From positions 90,500,566-90,564,565 of the forward strand of contig NC_039359.1 in NCBI RefSeq assembly GCF_003573695.1: a stretch of DNA of 64,000 nucleotides. Reading direction: 5' to 3'. This DNA is from Papaver somniferum. Taxonomy: Eukaryota; Streptophyta; Magnoliopsida; Ranunculales; Papaveraceae. Each line of letters starts with the position of its first letter. Position 1 is the stretch's first letter. Below the pieces are notes generated by a model. It was not told the DNA's origin. It saw only the letters and a list, made by a program, of their open reading frames with translations, and ran no database searches. The position numbers were made by a program, and so were the translations under genes. Shown here one piece after another: positions 12,171 to 24,502 of the stretch.

Positions 12171-14165
12171 AACATAAACTTCAATATTTATAGACCAAGG
12201 AAGTTTGGACACCAAGGAATTTCCAAAACCGAAAATATTCTCCTTTATGGTGAATGGCTCTGCCCATGGTTATATTGCAGGGAAAAGAGGAATCAGACAA
12301 TGTTGACCCTATCTCCCTACCTATTTGTTCTACCGATGGAGGTGTTCAACTATATTATCCTTATGGAAGTAGAATTAGGCCTTTTCAATCTTCATCCCAT
12401 GTGCAAGGAGCCTATTGTCACACATTTATGCTTTGCTGATGACTTGTTTGTTTTCATGAATGGTGATGTGAAATCTTATACCTCTCTGGCCACTGCTCTC
12501 GATATATTCTCAGCCAGAACAGGTCTTATCGTTAACAATAGCAAAAGTAATATATTCATGTCTTCTTTGTACAGTGTCTCTGCTTCTGGAATTAAAATTG
12601 TTCTTGGTTTCTCGGTGGGCACTCTCCCTGTTGGGTACCTTGGCCTCCCTCTCCTTTCCACAAGATTATCTCACACTGACTGCTTGCCTCTTATAGACCA
12701 TGTAATTTCTATAATTAAATCTTGTAAAGAAAGAGTTTTGTCATATGTTGGCAGGGTACTTCTCATTAAGGATATTCTCAGCAACATGCTATTCTTCTGG
12801 ACTGCTTGTTTTGTCGTACCTAAAAATACCATCAACTGCCTCAATTCCATTTTTAGGAACTTTTTATGGACTGGTATTGAGCTTATTTAAAAGAATCCTG
12901 CAGTCAGCTGGACTATCATTTGTCATCTTTACAAAGAAGCTGGCTTGGGCATCAGATGTATTGAAACAACTAACACAACATCCAACCTAAGGCACATATG
13001 GGATATAGTCAGTAAACAAAGATACCATCTGGGTTCAGTGGGTACACAAGAATCTCATAAAGAATAAGGACTTATTTCTCCTAAAAATCCCATCAGACTG
13101 TTCTTGGTGCTGGAGGAGAATCTTGGAACACAAGGAGATTTCCAGTAAGTTCATTCTCTTTCTGATTGGAAATTGTGAGAATACCAAACTTTGGAAATAT
13201 ATTTGGCTTCCTCAAGGTAGTTTGATGAATATGTTTCCCACATACTGGCTTATGAATCTGTCCACCATGTAGATGCTAAGGTGAGTAGTTGTTTAGATAA
13301 TGGGCAGTGGAACCTCTCTCCAAACCTCTCTAATGCCATGGGGAATATCTCTGAAGCTATTACTAGAGTCAAGACTGGTCCTCTCTTAGAAGACAGAATT
13401 GTTTGGACAGCTGGCTAATCTGGTGATTATTCCCTCAAGGATACATACAATGCTCTCAGACACAAGAATAGTTTTCAATACTGGCATGTTCTTATTTGTT
13501 TTCCTAAATGTATCCCTAGACACTGCTTTATAGTGTGGATGGTTCTCCATCGTAAACTGAAGACTAGATATAAAATTCTTTCTTGGGGGTTGGATGTCAA
13601 CCCAGTATGTGTTCTATGCAATGAAATGATAGAAGATGATTATCACAAATTCTTCAAGTGTAGGTATTCTACCACCATCTGGAATAGATTTCTCAGGTGC
13701 ATGGGTTTAAGAGGGAGCATGCATTCTACTTGGGAAGAAATTATCATCTGGTGCATTGGGCACCTCAATGGAAAAAAGGATGTTGGCACCATTGGGAAAT
13801 TATGCTTCAATACCTTTATCCATCATATATGGTGTGAGAGGAACCAAAGGATTTTTGCTCAGAAAATCTGCACTCACGAGGTTGTCTATCACAGAATTAC
13901 TGCAGAGGCTCAACTAAAAATGGCTGCGCATTCCATTTTAATGCCTGCTACAACTGAGAGCATAATTATATCTACTAATTGGAGTTGTGATATAAGATTT
14001 ATCAATCTGCTCAAGTTGAATGCACCTGGTTGAAGCCTACTAAGGATAAGTGGAAATCAATACTGATGGCTCTCTAATAGATAGTGCTGCTGGCTTTGGT
14101 TCCATAATAAGGGATTAAGATGGAGCCCCTTTGGATGCAGTTGCAGGAAGTGTCAAAAAAAAGAA
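12171..14165 (+). pseudogene. Second LINE, truncated: RT, zf-RVT, start of RNase H
   Basis: A different L1-type LINE, truncated at its 5' side by the LTR. The RT part shows YLFVLPMEVFN (12318), LCFADDLFVF (12427, catalytic FADD intact), GYLGLPLL (12634) and GRVLLIKDIL. A frame change near 12300 and another after 12890 break it. The zf-RVT region is open at 13533-14033 (CVLCNEMIEDDYHKFFKC, then an IWCERNQRIF stretch). RNase H begins at about 14055 (NTDGSLIDSAAGFG) and stops near 14150 in an A-rich tract. The rest of RNase H is missing. Confidence 0.85.
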
Positions 14166-14329
14166 GAGAAGGTTTGCATATCTTATGGTGAACGTCTATG
14201 ATGAAGCTTTTTTTCCCCTTGTGCTCCCACCTGTTATCACCTTTTCTTCAAAATGAAGTAGTTCAAATTCATTTCTAATTGCGAGTACCAGATACATAGT
14301 CTTAACTTCTTTTTCTGGTTTCTAAATTG

Positions 14330-14830
14330 AGAGTACCAGATATTTGGTGATCCAGATGCTGCTGTTATCGTATTCACTAGTGGAGCTGACGTCATAGCTA
14401 TAGGATTACATGTACCTCATCAAGTTATTATGACTGGTATGATTCTCACAATCTCTCATTCTCATCGCCATATTCTCATTTTGCTTGATGACCGGGAAAT
14501 TTGCGCAATATTTAAGCAAGATCTTAGGCATCTATTACTCCTATCACCATAACACAAGAGGTTGTATGGTAAATTGGGCTCCATCGACGAAATTGACTAG
14601 TATAGTCGTCTTCTAGATGTGATATTAAAGTGTTCAAAATCACTTAAATAATATTTTATATGGACTTTCCTTTTCATTAGGTCGGTAAATTATGATTTTA
14701 ACCTCAAATTTGTCCAAAATCAACCAGGTTTATGAAAGAGACGGAGTGATCAGATAAACCAACTGTGAAGGTGGCTGATGAAGCTGGTTTGTGGATCGCC
14801 TGACTAACTCCTAGCTTATTCACAAAGGAC
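14330..14830 (+). pseudogene. Uridine nucleosidase (nucleoside hydrolase) pseudogene fragment
   Basis: Plant nucleoside hydrolases of the URH type split uridine and related ribonucleosides into base and ribose. Three exon-like pieces in the right order support the call. 14341-14437 encodes FGDPDAAVIVFTSGADVIA followed by HVPHQVIMT and a GT. About 14489-14550 encodes GKFAQYLSKILGIYYSYHHN. About 14730-14790 encodes KETE-stop-SDKPTVKVA, matching the C-terminal region with TGG changed to TGA. The catalytic N-terminus is absent, as are the residues between the second and third pieces. Identification is from family motifs by memory. It is a plus-strand host gene remnant, unrelated to its TE neighbours. 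Confidence 0.72.
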
Positions 14831-15068
14831 AAACAACCAACAGCAATGTGGATCGTTGCATCCGTTGCAATATCATACGTCAATCAACATTCATCTATTT
14901 TCTTCTGATATGACAATTCCACTAATAATGATTCTTTTGCTCACATAAACTTTTCTTGGTAAGACTCGTCTTTGTAATGATTCTTGTCAAAGTGCACTTG
15001 GCACGTAATCTTGAAAGTTGTTTTTGGAGAACTGTTGGGATTGTGTTTTTAGTAAATTATTGTGCTCT
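14831..15068. other. Intergenic remnant between two host pseudogenes
   Basis: AT-rich sequence with no domain or repeat signature I recognise. It separates the plus-strand nucleosidase remnant from the stop codon of the minus-strand aspartic protease, and so may hold both old 3' UTRs. Confidence 0.4.
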
Positions 15069-15776
15069 TCACCTATCTTGTGTGCAAACCTGATTAGCGA
15101 AGAAGAGTTGCGCAGTATTCAAATCATTCAAAATCTTCTTATTTACTTGTGGCATGGCTCCAAAGACAAAATCGTATTTAGACTCTTCCTCGACACCAAT
15201 GCCTAAACACATAGCATCATGTTCATCATGTCGCACAAAAAGAGCAGAAGGTTCTGTCACTTCAAAATCGGCGCCGCCCTGAAAATGAAATGTTATGGTA
15301 GGATAGTAATCCCACAGCTGGGGGACACCAATGAAACAAAGTGGAAGAGTTCCTCTGTATGCATATTCGGGTCGAGCAACTGGATATCTATGCGCTGCAA
15401 AATGGTTCACCACCGAGCAACTCTAAGAAAATGTTCCCTGCGCAGATAGGAAAATGGAGACCCCGAATCAATGATAGTACCACCTCTTCTCCGATTTCTT
15501 CCATCACTCCGAAGCCTAAAATCATCTGGATGGAACCCCACTGGTTGTTCACCTATACTGATATCCTCTAGAACCAAGTAATAAAGCGATGTCTCAATGC
15601 CAGGCAGTACGATGCGAGTCACATGTACTGGACCTCCGCCTCCAATTGTTGCATCGCTACGGAACCTTAAATATGTGTTTAGTCATGGAATTAATTCATC
15701 GTTAAATTCCCCCAAGCAGTATGAAAATTTACCTTGTGAAGGTGGACCTAATTGAGTTACCAAAGACCATCCTCCT
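15069..15776 (-). pseudogene. Aspartic protease (nepenthesin/CDR1-like), C-terminal half
   Basis: Secreted plant A1-family aspartic proteases cleave proteins with two catalytic aspartates. Reading leftwards from 15776, the sequence gives GWSLVTQLG, then GKFSYCL (both typical of the family), IGGGGPVHVT, YYLVLEDISIG and GTIIDSGSPFSYL, which holds the second catalytic aspartate. It ends with FPTITF-like YYPTITFHFQGGADF and DLNTAQLFFANQVC before a TGA at 15069-15071. There is a stop at about 15690 and a frame change at about 15413. The first base pair upstream of 15776 is the end of element A, and the protein reading continues at 58106 on the far side. Confidence 0.9.
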
Positions 15777-16237
15777 TGTGACACCATTTTTCTAGCATCA
15801 CAATCAAGTGGACGAGATCGTTGGATCTCGATTCAAATCACAAAGCAGTGAATAAAGATATGATAAAGATGAAAATAAGTGCAAAGAAATTAAATGGACA
15901 CACAAAGATTAACGTGGTTCGGCTATGCCTACGTCCACGGGGGTAAATGATTTGTTTCATTAATGCTTGATTAGTTACATTTTAGTAAGAATAGAACTGA
16001 GTTGTGGAAGGGGAGAAGAGAAGGAAGTTGTCGGAGGGAAGAAGAGAAAAGACAGAGGTCCCCCTTCCTAAAACCTAATCGCCTTCTATATATGGGGAAA
16101 AATGTTTGGTTCATTACTAAAGCGACTTTGGCGTCAAAGCAGTCTTGGGCTTGATACGGTACACTGCGTTGCTGCATATTATCATGTTTCAGTTGTCGAT
16201 GGTCGCCACGTGTATGGTGGAGATTACGGTGTCTACA
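15777..16237 (-). repeat. Element A 3' LTR (left)
   Basis: 461 bp, beginning tgtgacacc and ending ggtgtctaca. It pairs with 57672-58100, which is shorter because of an indel of roughly 30 bases. It contains acgtggttcggctatgccta cgtccacggg at about 15911-15940, a block also found in variant form in element B's LTRs. The polypurine tract lies at 16238-16260 on its inner side. Confidence 0.92.
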
Positions 16238-16741
16238 ATTTACCCCTTTTCTTAAGGGTTGTGAGTGAACGATCCTTGAGAAAAATCTCTTTCGCCTTGC
16301 TCTTCCATGCCTTGGTTAGTTCATCCTTCGCCTGACTTTTGTGCTCTTGGTGAAGAAATTCGGTAAAGAATAAACTACGTCGAAGTATTAATACTTTCCC
16401 TTATTCTTTACCGAAATTCTGAAACGTTCTTGGATAGAAAAATGTCTCTTACCCTTGTTGATATGTGATTTTCCATATTTGGCTTGCCTCATGTTCTCTC
16501 TTAGTTGTGAGAACTCAGAAGCACCAGTTGAGCGACGGCTTTGTGTATGCCATAGCAAGATGCCTGCAGTAACAATGTCACGTCCCCACAACGGCGGCAA
16601 GCCTTTATTCAACAGCGAGTATATAATAGTACCAATGTTTTGTTCGTACAGCAGCAGCTTCGGGTATAGGGAAGCTCTAGAGTGCAGTATCCAATGGAAC
16701 TGTCGTCGTTGTTCCTTTGCTTTGTTGGCATCGACAATAGC
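16238..16741 (-). other. Element A interior, 3' end, noncoding
   Basis: Polypurine tract, then about 480 bases with no recognisable domain, ending at the atagc target duplication of element C (16737-16741). The sequence continues at 26056 beyond C. A gaattcggtaaagaata segment at 16357-16372 recurs near 41752-41767, consistent with both stretches belonging to one element. Confidence 0.6.
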
Positions 16742-17218
16742 TGTAGTTGCAAGTTTCCTCACAACCACATTCCACTATAACTATAATCAATATTAGGTAA
16801 TCATCATTAAACTCTTCATTGATTATCAAGACTTAAGTCGGTTTACAAGATGGATACAAGTATTACAACAATCTTACTTGCTCCTAGATTTACTTTCTCT
16901 CTCCTTATTTCTTATCTAACACTCACTAAAAGAATCCCTCCATAAGTAATAACCTCTCCTCTTTATATAAGATCTTACATAGTGGATGACAGCTAAGAGA
17001 TCCTTTATTTTCGGAATCTCTATGCGATTCACTCGCTCATATACAATCGCTCGTTCTCGCTTAGACTATACTTCGCATAGATCTTCACACTTTACTCGTG
17101 ACTTTGCTGACATCATCCGGTGCGTCATCTCAACCTTGCTGTGTGCGATCTCCCTTGTTTAAGTTATATAGTCTTTACTTCGCATGTTTACTAACATGTG
17201 CGATATTTCACTCCTACA
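16742..17218 (-). repeat. Element C 3' LTR (left)
   Basis: 477 bp, tgtagttgcaag to ttcactcctaca. It pairs with 25579-26055 without length change. On the minus strand a tatataaagaggagaggtta stretch (about 16953-16972) is a plausible TATA region. Confidence 0.93.
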
Positions 17219-17639
17219 TTTTGCCTCTTTCTCATTTCGCTTATTCTACAGAGTGAGCGATATGAGAAACTTCCACCCTATATTATCGCATATGCTTGTC
17301 TTTTCATATTTTACTTTTCCGACAATTTTCTGGAATCCAAATTTATTTATTTACACGTGTTGATTTTCTTCCTTTTTACTGGTTCAACCGTTTGCAACCG
17401 GTCATATTCTTTTACCTATTTATTGATTCTTATTAGAAAATAATCCTTTCCTCTTTCTTTCATCGTCTGCAACTAAACTTTTCTTTTATTCTCTCTCTTG
17501 CCGCTGTTGTTCCTTTTTGTTGCTGCTGCTGCTGTTTTATTTCTGCTACCTGGTACTATTTTATCATCATGAATCCCGAATCAAAGTTTGTTTTATTCTA
17601 TCATGATTTATTGATTACAACTGTTACATTTGGCGAACC

Positions 17640-20111
17640 CAATTCCCATACTGTTGCAGGAAAAGTTCTTCTCTAAGTGCTCTTAGAATAACCTCTAAAT
17701 CTTCTTCTGGTGTCGAGAGTAAAAAATCGCATAAGAGGAAGGATTCGCATAACAAAGAAGTAATAAATACTTAATATTTTTAAAACAATATTGTTGCCTC
17801 TATTTCTTATCTATTTTCTTTTGGCAGAATTCCAATTCTGGGATGGGTGATGCCAAAGGACCTAAAACTAAGAAATCTCGCAAGCTTACTGTGATTAAGT
17901 CGAACCTCTCTATTCTTGATTTTAATGTTGGAGATGTCACCCCTATAACAACAGTTCAACCTTTGCACACAAATTCTCCTGTAACAACTCAAACTCCTCA
18001 GGCAAATATTTTTATTTCTCCAGTTCAAGCTTCTGATGTGAATGCCTCTGTTACTTTTGAAGAACTTTTTCCTGAAAAGGAACCTGTTGCTGATCAAGGG
18101 GTAAAAGGTGCTTCTACTATTGCCTCTGCGATGTATTGAGTATGGATCAAACTTCCTCTTCGTTCATCAATATCGATTCTCAACCAAACCCTGCTGATTT
18201 GTCTGTCCCTGCAGATTTCTCCATGCCTTCCCCTTCTATGTCTATTCCTTCTTCTTCATCTTCTCTTTTTTTACTAAATTCCCTTTCTCTGAGTAAGAAA
18301 GCTTTGGATAGTGTGAAGTCTGCTTCTCAAGGTCTATCCGATATTATCAATTCTTCTCAATCTTTAACCAATGATCCTTGCAAACTTCGCATATGTTCAG
18401 CTTTGAGTAAGCTTATGTGTGAATTCCCTTCTGATAGAGCTACAAGGAATGAGATCCTCTCTCAAATTGATCATAGTTTCCACGTTTCTATAGTTGTCTT
18501 GGTAACTATCTCTCATATATTAACTTTATCTTCTTTCATGTTATTTTAATTATGACTTCTTAATCTCTTAACTTTATCTTCTTTCTTCTTTAGGACTTTC
18601 ATCGTCGCATGATTTTAGCTGAAGGGCATTTTGAATATAGCTGTTCCCAGCTAGAACTTTCGCAACAGAATGCTTCTTTAGAAAAGAAAGTCACTAGACT
18701 AAAAGGGGAACTCCAGGAAGTGCAAAAGTTGAGAGGATAACTCGAAGTTGCGAATGTTGATGCCGAGAATCTTCGTAGTGAAAATCGAAATCTTAGAGAT
18801 ATTTATCATCATATCCAAATTGCTTGTTGTACTCTATTATACATTTCTTCCCCTTTCCACATTTTTGTAAATTTCTTCATGCATTTATTAAGATTTAAAC
18901 CAGAAGTGAATATGGGAAAGATATAATTTTCAATATCTTGCTGAGGATACCCAAGCGAATAACAAGAAGTTGCAGACTCAACTAGATCAATTGTATAACC
19001 ATCATTCATATTCACTTGATCAGATTAACAATTTAACCCATGAAAATAATCTTATCATTCAAGAAATAGAAGAATTAAATAGTCAAATATCCCACTTTTC
19101 TAGATTGTCATGCGAAGCTGATCTGGTACACGAAACTTTATCAGAAGAAAATCGTATTCTTTCTAAGGAGAAGCGTTCTTTCTTGAAGAAGGAAGCGATT
19201 TTTCGCACCAATACTCAATTCTTCATGAAATAAACGAGAACCAAGCGCGAACTCTTCGCTCGTTAAAGGAGCAGTATGAAACATCGTTTAAGGAGTTAAA
19301 GTCCCAGAATGAAAAAATTATCCAAAGTAAAATAAATCTGACTGTGAAGAAGAATCAGCTTCAAGAACAATACGATCATCTAAAGCATTCCCATGATGTC
19401 CTTAAGAAAAAGAATAAGTCTATCTCTGCTGAAAAAAAAGAAGATTTGATCTCATCTTCGTGGTTCAGCTGGTGATGAGTTTGACAAGACTATGGATTAT
19501 ATGAAGGATAATACCCTTGCTCTTTCTAACTTCTGCGAAGGTAGTCAGCTATAGTTGACTTCCTCATTATTCTTTGGTCATTTATTCGCATCTTGTTGAT
19601 GTACATTTTTTATTTAATATTATTTATTACTCTTCACATATTCTGAAAGATTGCATCAATCCACTGTTACCCAATTGAGATCTGATTTATCCAAGGCTCG
19701 CAAAGAATGTACGAACCTGGGGATTTCTCTTTCTGCTTCTCGTGGTAGAGCGCGAAGAAGACTCGCATATCAACAAAAAAATTTGTATATCAATGCTAGA
19801 AACCTTGAAAGAGGAGCTATTCGCAAGGATCATGAAAATTCTTAATATATAATCAATGGAATTCTTCTAAGAAACTCTCTTCCTGCAGTAAAGCTCCCTT
19901 CTCTTACCATAGGAGAAGATGAACAATATCCCGAAGCATACAGTGATTATGACTTTGTGAGTGATGATGAAAGAGAGCAAGAGGGTGAAGAAGATAATCT
20001 TGAGAAGGACAAGCCTGTGAGCGACACCAATGCTGAAATTGAGGATCCTAGGCCCAGTATGGATGATGAAAAGTCCTTGGTTGAGAAAAATGTCGTTGTT
20101 GAGCATTCTTA
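17640..20111 (+). pseudogene. Element C antisense ORF (aORF), spliced coiled-coil protein, broken
   Basis: This region reads opposite to pol, in the place where Tat-lineage elements carry an antisense ORF of unknown function. One exon ends AAAGAA at 17759, with GT at 17760 and AG at 17826-17827. It joins to NSNSGMGDAKGPKTKKSRK and a Ser/Thr/Pro-rich stretch. After a frame change near 18136 comes a Ser-rich segment, then a probable intron (about 18502-18593). Heptad-like coiled coil follows (LSQQNASLEKKVTRLKGEL, THENNLIIQEIEELNSQI, SEENRILSKEKRSFLKKE). An acidic tail ends at 20109-20111. Several stops and frameshifts show decay. No domain name applies. Confidence 0.65.
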
Positions 20112-21257
20112 ATTTTCTTTCATCCAGATTTTCCTTCTTTGTTTCGATGCACTTATGTTTTAAACTTTTTTATTACAAGAAAGATAATATTTTGTTACTT
20201 CAATTCCTATACTTGCCTCATATTATATTTCTTGTATGAAACAAGTGTGCAGTATTATGTCTTTGAATTACCTGCAAAACGATAATTAGCTTATATAATT
20301 TTTCTTATGAGGTCTTATTTTGCCTTCCTATGTAAAGGTCTTAACTTGCCTTATTTTTGTGCGACGAGATCGCAGGCAGTCTTTACATTGTAGTGTATCG
20401 ACCCATTGATATCGTCTAACCTTTTTCTTGTATTATTACCTCTTCAGGTTTTATCGCATAAATATGATAAGTTTTAATACTCCCGTGAGTAAAAAGTCTC
20501 ATGACAATTACGTCTTTTGACACAATTCAGCTCCCTAATGAAGGGTTCCGTACTTATATTCCCCTATGATTGCCCCTTCAAGGAAGCTTACCTCTACCGG
20601 GTTAAGGTTATGGCTCTTCTTATCTGGTAATTCAATAACCAGTTGATTTCGCAGTCTCGCATACACTACCGATGAGGTTTATGGTTGCGAGACTGCACCC
20701 TAGGTGGGGTATCTTCGGACCGAGGGCATCATAGTCAGGACTTGTCAAGAGTTGCAAGGTACGCTCCAGACGCCCCGGGCACTCTTGACTCAACCGGGTA
20801 CCTCGGCGCCCTGATCGAGTTTCTGCACTCCTTGAGAGAGACTTTCTCACCTTAGGCTCTCAATCTAAGATTATTATCTTAGATTGAAAATTTAAGGTAT
20901 CTCTTCCGGATGGGCATTTTCGTTTGTTCTCACCCCAAATCTCCACAACTCAAGTTCCAGGGTCGGTGTTGCTTTCCCTTGAGTCATGCTTTCTAGGTTT
21001 CTTTGATTATGACGTGCGATAAGTCTTATTTTTATATATTCTTTTTCCTCTTGCATGTATGCGGACTAGGTTGCACGCCACATTCCGATTCCTAGTCTAT
21101 CTGATAATAAATATCATTTCTGTTGCCTTATATCAAGGTCTTATTTTGCTTTTAAGAAAAATTTCTTAATTTTGAATGAAATATGCGCATTCATTTATTA
21201 GATTTGATGTTACATCCTTGCTTAACTTTGTATCTGTGCAATTTATCTCGCAAGTTT
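20112..21257. other. Element C spacer between aORF and pol
   Basis: The 1.1-kb noncoding spacer separates two convergent coding regions: the plus-strand aORF ends at 20111 and the minus-strand pol ends at 21258. Convergent 3' ends imply that terminators for both transcripts could lie here, but I cannot place them. A GC-richer patch (20690-20850) stands out. Confidence 0.5.
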
Positions 21258-22332
21258 CTACGGATAATACTTCTCTAAGTATAACCTATTCCAAGGTCGA
21301 TCTAGTTTACGACCTGTATCTCTTCCCTCTGGATCCATTAACTGATAAGATCCATTTCCAACTACCTGTTTTATTATATAAGGTCCATCCCACTTCTTTT
21401 TTAACTTCCCATCTCCTCCTTTCTGGTAAATTGGAATTTCGCGTAACACTAATTCACCTGGTTGAAACTCTCTTATTTTAACACGCTTGTTGTATTCTCG
21501 GTCTAGTCTTCTTTGATAATTTTCCATATGTTGTAAAACGACTTCTCTTGTTTCTTCTAGATCATCCAGTTTTTTTAAAATTAGATCTGCGCTTAGATTC
21601 TTCTCCCAGGCTTCTTTCTTTGTGGTAGGAATAATGACTTCTGTTGGTAATACTGCCTCTACCCCATATGTCAAACAGAAAGGTGACATTCTTGTTGCTT
21701 CCCTCCTTGTTGTTCTGTAAGCCCATGCTACATTATGCACTTGTTCGCACTACCCTTTATTATGCCCCTCTAACTTCTTCTTCAAAGTCTCTGCGATCGT
21801 TTTGTTTGTTGCCTCTACTTTTCCGTTGCTTTGTGGGTATAAAGGAGTAGATTTTCCACTTTGAATTTTGAATGCATTAAGCAACATTTCTATATTTTCG
21901 CCCTCAAACTGTTTCCCGTTATTAGATACCAGCTGTGCAGGAATTCCAAATCTGCATATAATATTTTCAAAATGAATGTGAATATGTCCTTGTCTCGAAT
22001 ATGTTGAACCTCCTTTACCTCTACCCACTTTGTGAAGTAATCTGTTGCAACGATTAAGTATCTGTTTTGTCCTGTTCCTGGTATGAACGGTCCAACAATG
22101 TCTATTCCCCATTTTCCAAAGGGCCATACGTTTGTTGATGTATTTAACATTGCTCCGGGTGCATGTATATTTTTGCCATGACGTTGACATTCTTCGCATC
22201 GTCTTGAGACTTGTTTTGCGTCTTCATGCATGTACGACCAATAGTATCCTTGAATCTTTGCTCTGTATGCGAGTGACCTTCTCCACTATGATTGCCAGCA
22301 TCTCCATAGTGTAATGCCTTTAAGATTTTCAT
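21258..22332 (-). pseudogene. Element C integrase
   Basis: Integrase inserts the cDNA copy into the genome. The zinc-binding end reads CEECQRHGKNIHAPG (about 22150-22190). The core has WGIDIVGPF with the first catalytic aspartate, then VSNNGKQF where the family has SDNGKQF, so the second catalytic aspartate is asparagine (about 21920). QSNGKVEATN holds the glutamate. The C-terminal domain is open at 21258-21740 (GELVLREI, KKWDGPYIIKQV, stop after LYLEKYYP). Two frame changes (about 21750 and 21890-22000) break the reading. Confidence 0.88.
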
Positions 22333-22712
22333 TCCTTCTTTTCGCGTAAGACATCTGAGTGAAGGTCCAAGAAATGATCTTCTATAAAGAACACCATCTC
22401 TTAATTCGTAATTTATCGCACGACTTTTAATTTATATGCTTCTAACCTTTTTCTTGGTACTTCTCCCTTTTCTAAATACAAATGGATCTCAGTTCTCCAA
22501 TCCTTATCTTCACTCACATTTTCCTCCTCCGTATCTTCTACTAGCATCACATATGTTTGTTTTTATTCACCTTTTTCTATAGATGGTAAAAGAAGTTTTT
22601 GTATTTTGATGTCCCTTGCAACCGGATCTACTAACATGGATGGTATGAAAGCCAATGCATCTGCGAGTCTATTGTCCTTTATGCCTATATGTCTCCATCT
22701 TATTTTTGGAAT

Positions 22713-23473
22713 TCACACTACTAACTCCATAACCAGCTTCCTGTATTTTTGTAAAGATAGTTCATTTGTACTATATGTACCTTCTATCGGACGAATTACC
22801 AACTGGGAATCACTAGTTATTCGTGCATCTTCTATCTTCATTTCAATGGCTAGTTTTAGTGCATGCACCACTGCTTCATATTCAGTTTCATTATTTGTGG
22901 ATGCGAATTCCAACCTGAATGAGTAAGTCATTCGTGCTCCTGTTGGTGAAATGAATACAATACCAATTCTATTCCCTTCTCCATTGGATGATCCATCGAA
23001 TAATATCTCCCATATATTTGGATTTCGATCATTTATTAAGTCTTTAGGATTCTCATGTTCTTCATCCACTTCCATCATATCTTCTACATATTCATCTTCT
23101 TCTATTGGGAACTCTGCGAGAAACTCTGCGATAACTTGAGATTTTGGTGAAGATAAAATTTCATAACCAATTTCATAGTTTCCTAATTGTGTATTCCACC
23201 TTTCAACTCTCCCTGATATTTTTGAATTCTTCATTGTGGCTTCAATTGGTAATCTTGTTAATACCTTTATCTTATGAGCTTGGAAATAAATGCGAAGCTT
23301 GAATGATGCATACACCAGTGCGAGAATTAATTATTAAATTTTTGAATAATTTTCTCTGCTGAGTTGTATGTTTTACTTATATAATATATTGGTTTTTCTA
23401 TTCCTTCATCCGAACGTAACAATACTGCATTTAATGCATGCGATGTTGATGCTAAATAGAGTAACAATTCCTC
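22713..23473 (-). pseudogene. Element C tandem RNase H domains
   Basis: A decayed first RNase H (EKPIYYISKT region, about 23370-23460, with stops) is followed by the connection segment (VERWNTQLGNYEIGYEIL). The second, archaeal-type RNase H then follows (NIWEILFDGSSNGEGN, GIVFISPTGA, NNETEYEAVVHALKLA, ITSDSQLVI). Two RNase H domains are the hallmark of the Tat lineage of Ty3/gypsy. The open stretch is 200 codons. Confidence 0.85.
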
Positions 23474-24289
23474 TCATGGCTTCACCTTTTGCATAATGGA
23501 TAAATTCACCAAGTAATTTTTTATGCTTTGTAATGCTTTATCACATTCTTCCGTCCATTCAAATTTGGTTCCCTTTTTTAATATGTTGAAAAAGTGTTTA
23601 CACTTATCCGAAGAACGCGAGTTAAACCTTCCCAACAATGCTATCAACCCATTTAGTTTTTGAACATCTTTCAACGTTGCAGGGGGTGGCATATCTCTAA
23701 CTGCATGTACTTTTTCTGGATCAACTTCTATTCTTTTTTTGGATACTATGTAACCCAAATTTTTTCCTGATGATACACCAAAGACACATTTTTCTGGATT
23801 CACTTTCATATTGAATTGTTGCATCTGTTCAAATATTTCTCGCAAATCGTCAACATGATCCTTCGTCTCTTTACTCTTAATTAGAATGTCATCTACATAG
23901 ACCTCTAATGTTTTATGTATCCACTTTTCAAATACTTTCTCTACCATTCTTTGATACGTCGCACCCGCATTCTTCAATCCAAACGGCATTTTCGTATAGC
24001 AGTATAAACCTCTTGGTGCGAAGAAAACAATATATTCTTGATCTTCTTCAGCCAAAGGGATTTGATTATAGCCTTTATACCCATCCAGCATCGAGACTCT
24101 ACTATTTCCCGATGCCGATTCTACCATTTGAGGGATATCTGGTAAAGGAAAACTGTCTTTAGGACAAGCTTTATTTAAATCGGTGAAGTCTATGCAGATC
24201 CTTATCCTCTTATTCTTTTTTGGTACGACTACCATGTTTGCTATCCATTCTGGATATTTTGCTGGCCTTATAATTCCTGCATCCAGCAT
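23474..24289 (-). CDS. Element C reverse transcriptase domain, open segment
   Basis: 271 open codons cover the RT palm. Motifs seen are WIANMVVVPKKNKRIRICID, DLNKACPKDSFPLP, GYNQIPLAEEDQEY, MPFGLKNAGATYQRMV and the intact catalytic YVDDILIKSK (about 23880-23900). The thumb region follows (KLNGLIALLGRFNSRSSDK). The reading enters a stop just before the first RNase H and begins after a stop near 24290, so it is a fragment of a once larger polyprotein. Confidence 0.88.
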   Translation of the reverse strand: MLDAGIIRPAKYPEWIANMVVVPKKNKRIRICIDFTDLNKACPKDSFPLPDIPQMVESASGNSRVSMLDGYKGYNQIPLAEEDQEYIVFFAPRGLYCYTKMPFGLKNAGATYQRMVEKVFEKWIHKTLEVYVDDILIKSKETKDHVDDLREIFEQMQQFNMKVNPEKCVFGVSSGKNLGYIVSKKRIEVDPEKVHAVRDMPPPATLKDVQKLNGLIALLGRFNSRSSDKCKHFFNILKKGTKFEWTEECDKALQSIKNYLVNLSIMQKVKP

Positions 24290-24502
24290 CTTCTACAACT
24301 CCGCTTCTATTTGAGGATGATAATCAATTGGAATATTCTGTATTCTTTGTTTGAACGGATTTACATTCTAATTAATGTCCAATTTATGGCATGCGACAGA
24401 AGGATCTATTCCTGGCATTTCTTCCATACTCCATGCGAAGATATCGTTAAATTCTCGCAAGATATTTATCGTTTTTTCTTCTTCTTCTTTATCCATTTTA
24501 GT

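Noticed and set aside
15018..15571. Plus-strand ORFs opposite the protease C-terminal half
   Set aside because: The minus-strand reading gives clear aspartic protease motifs, so the plus-strand frames are shadows.
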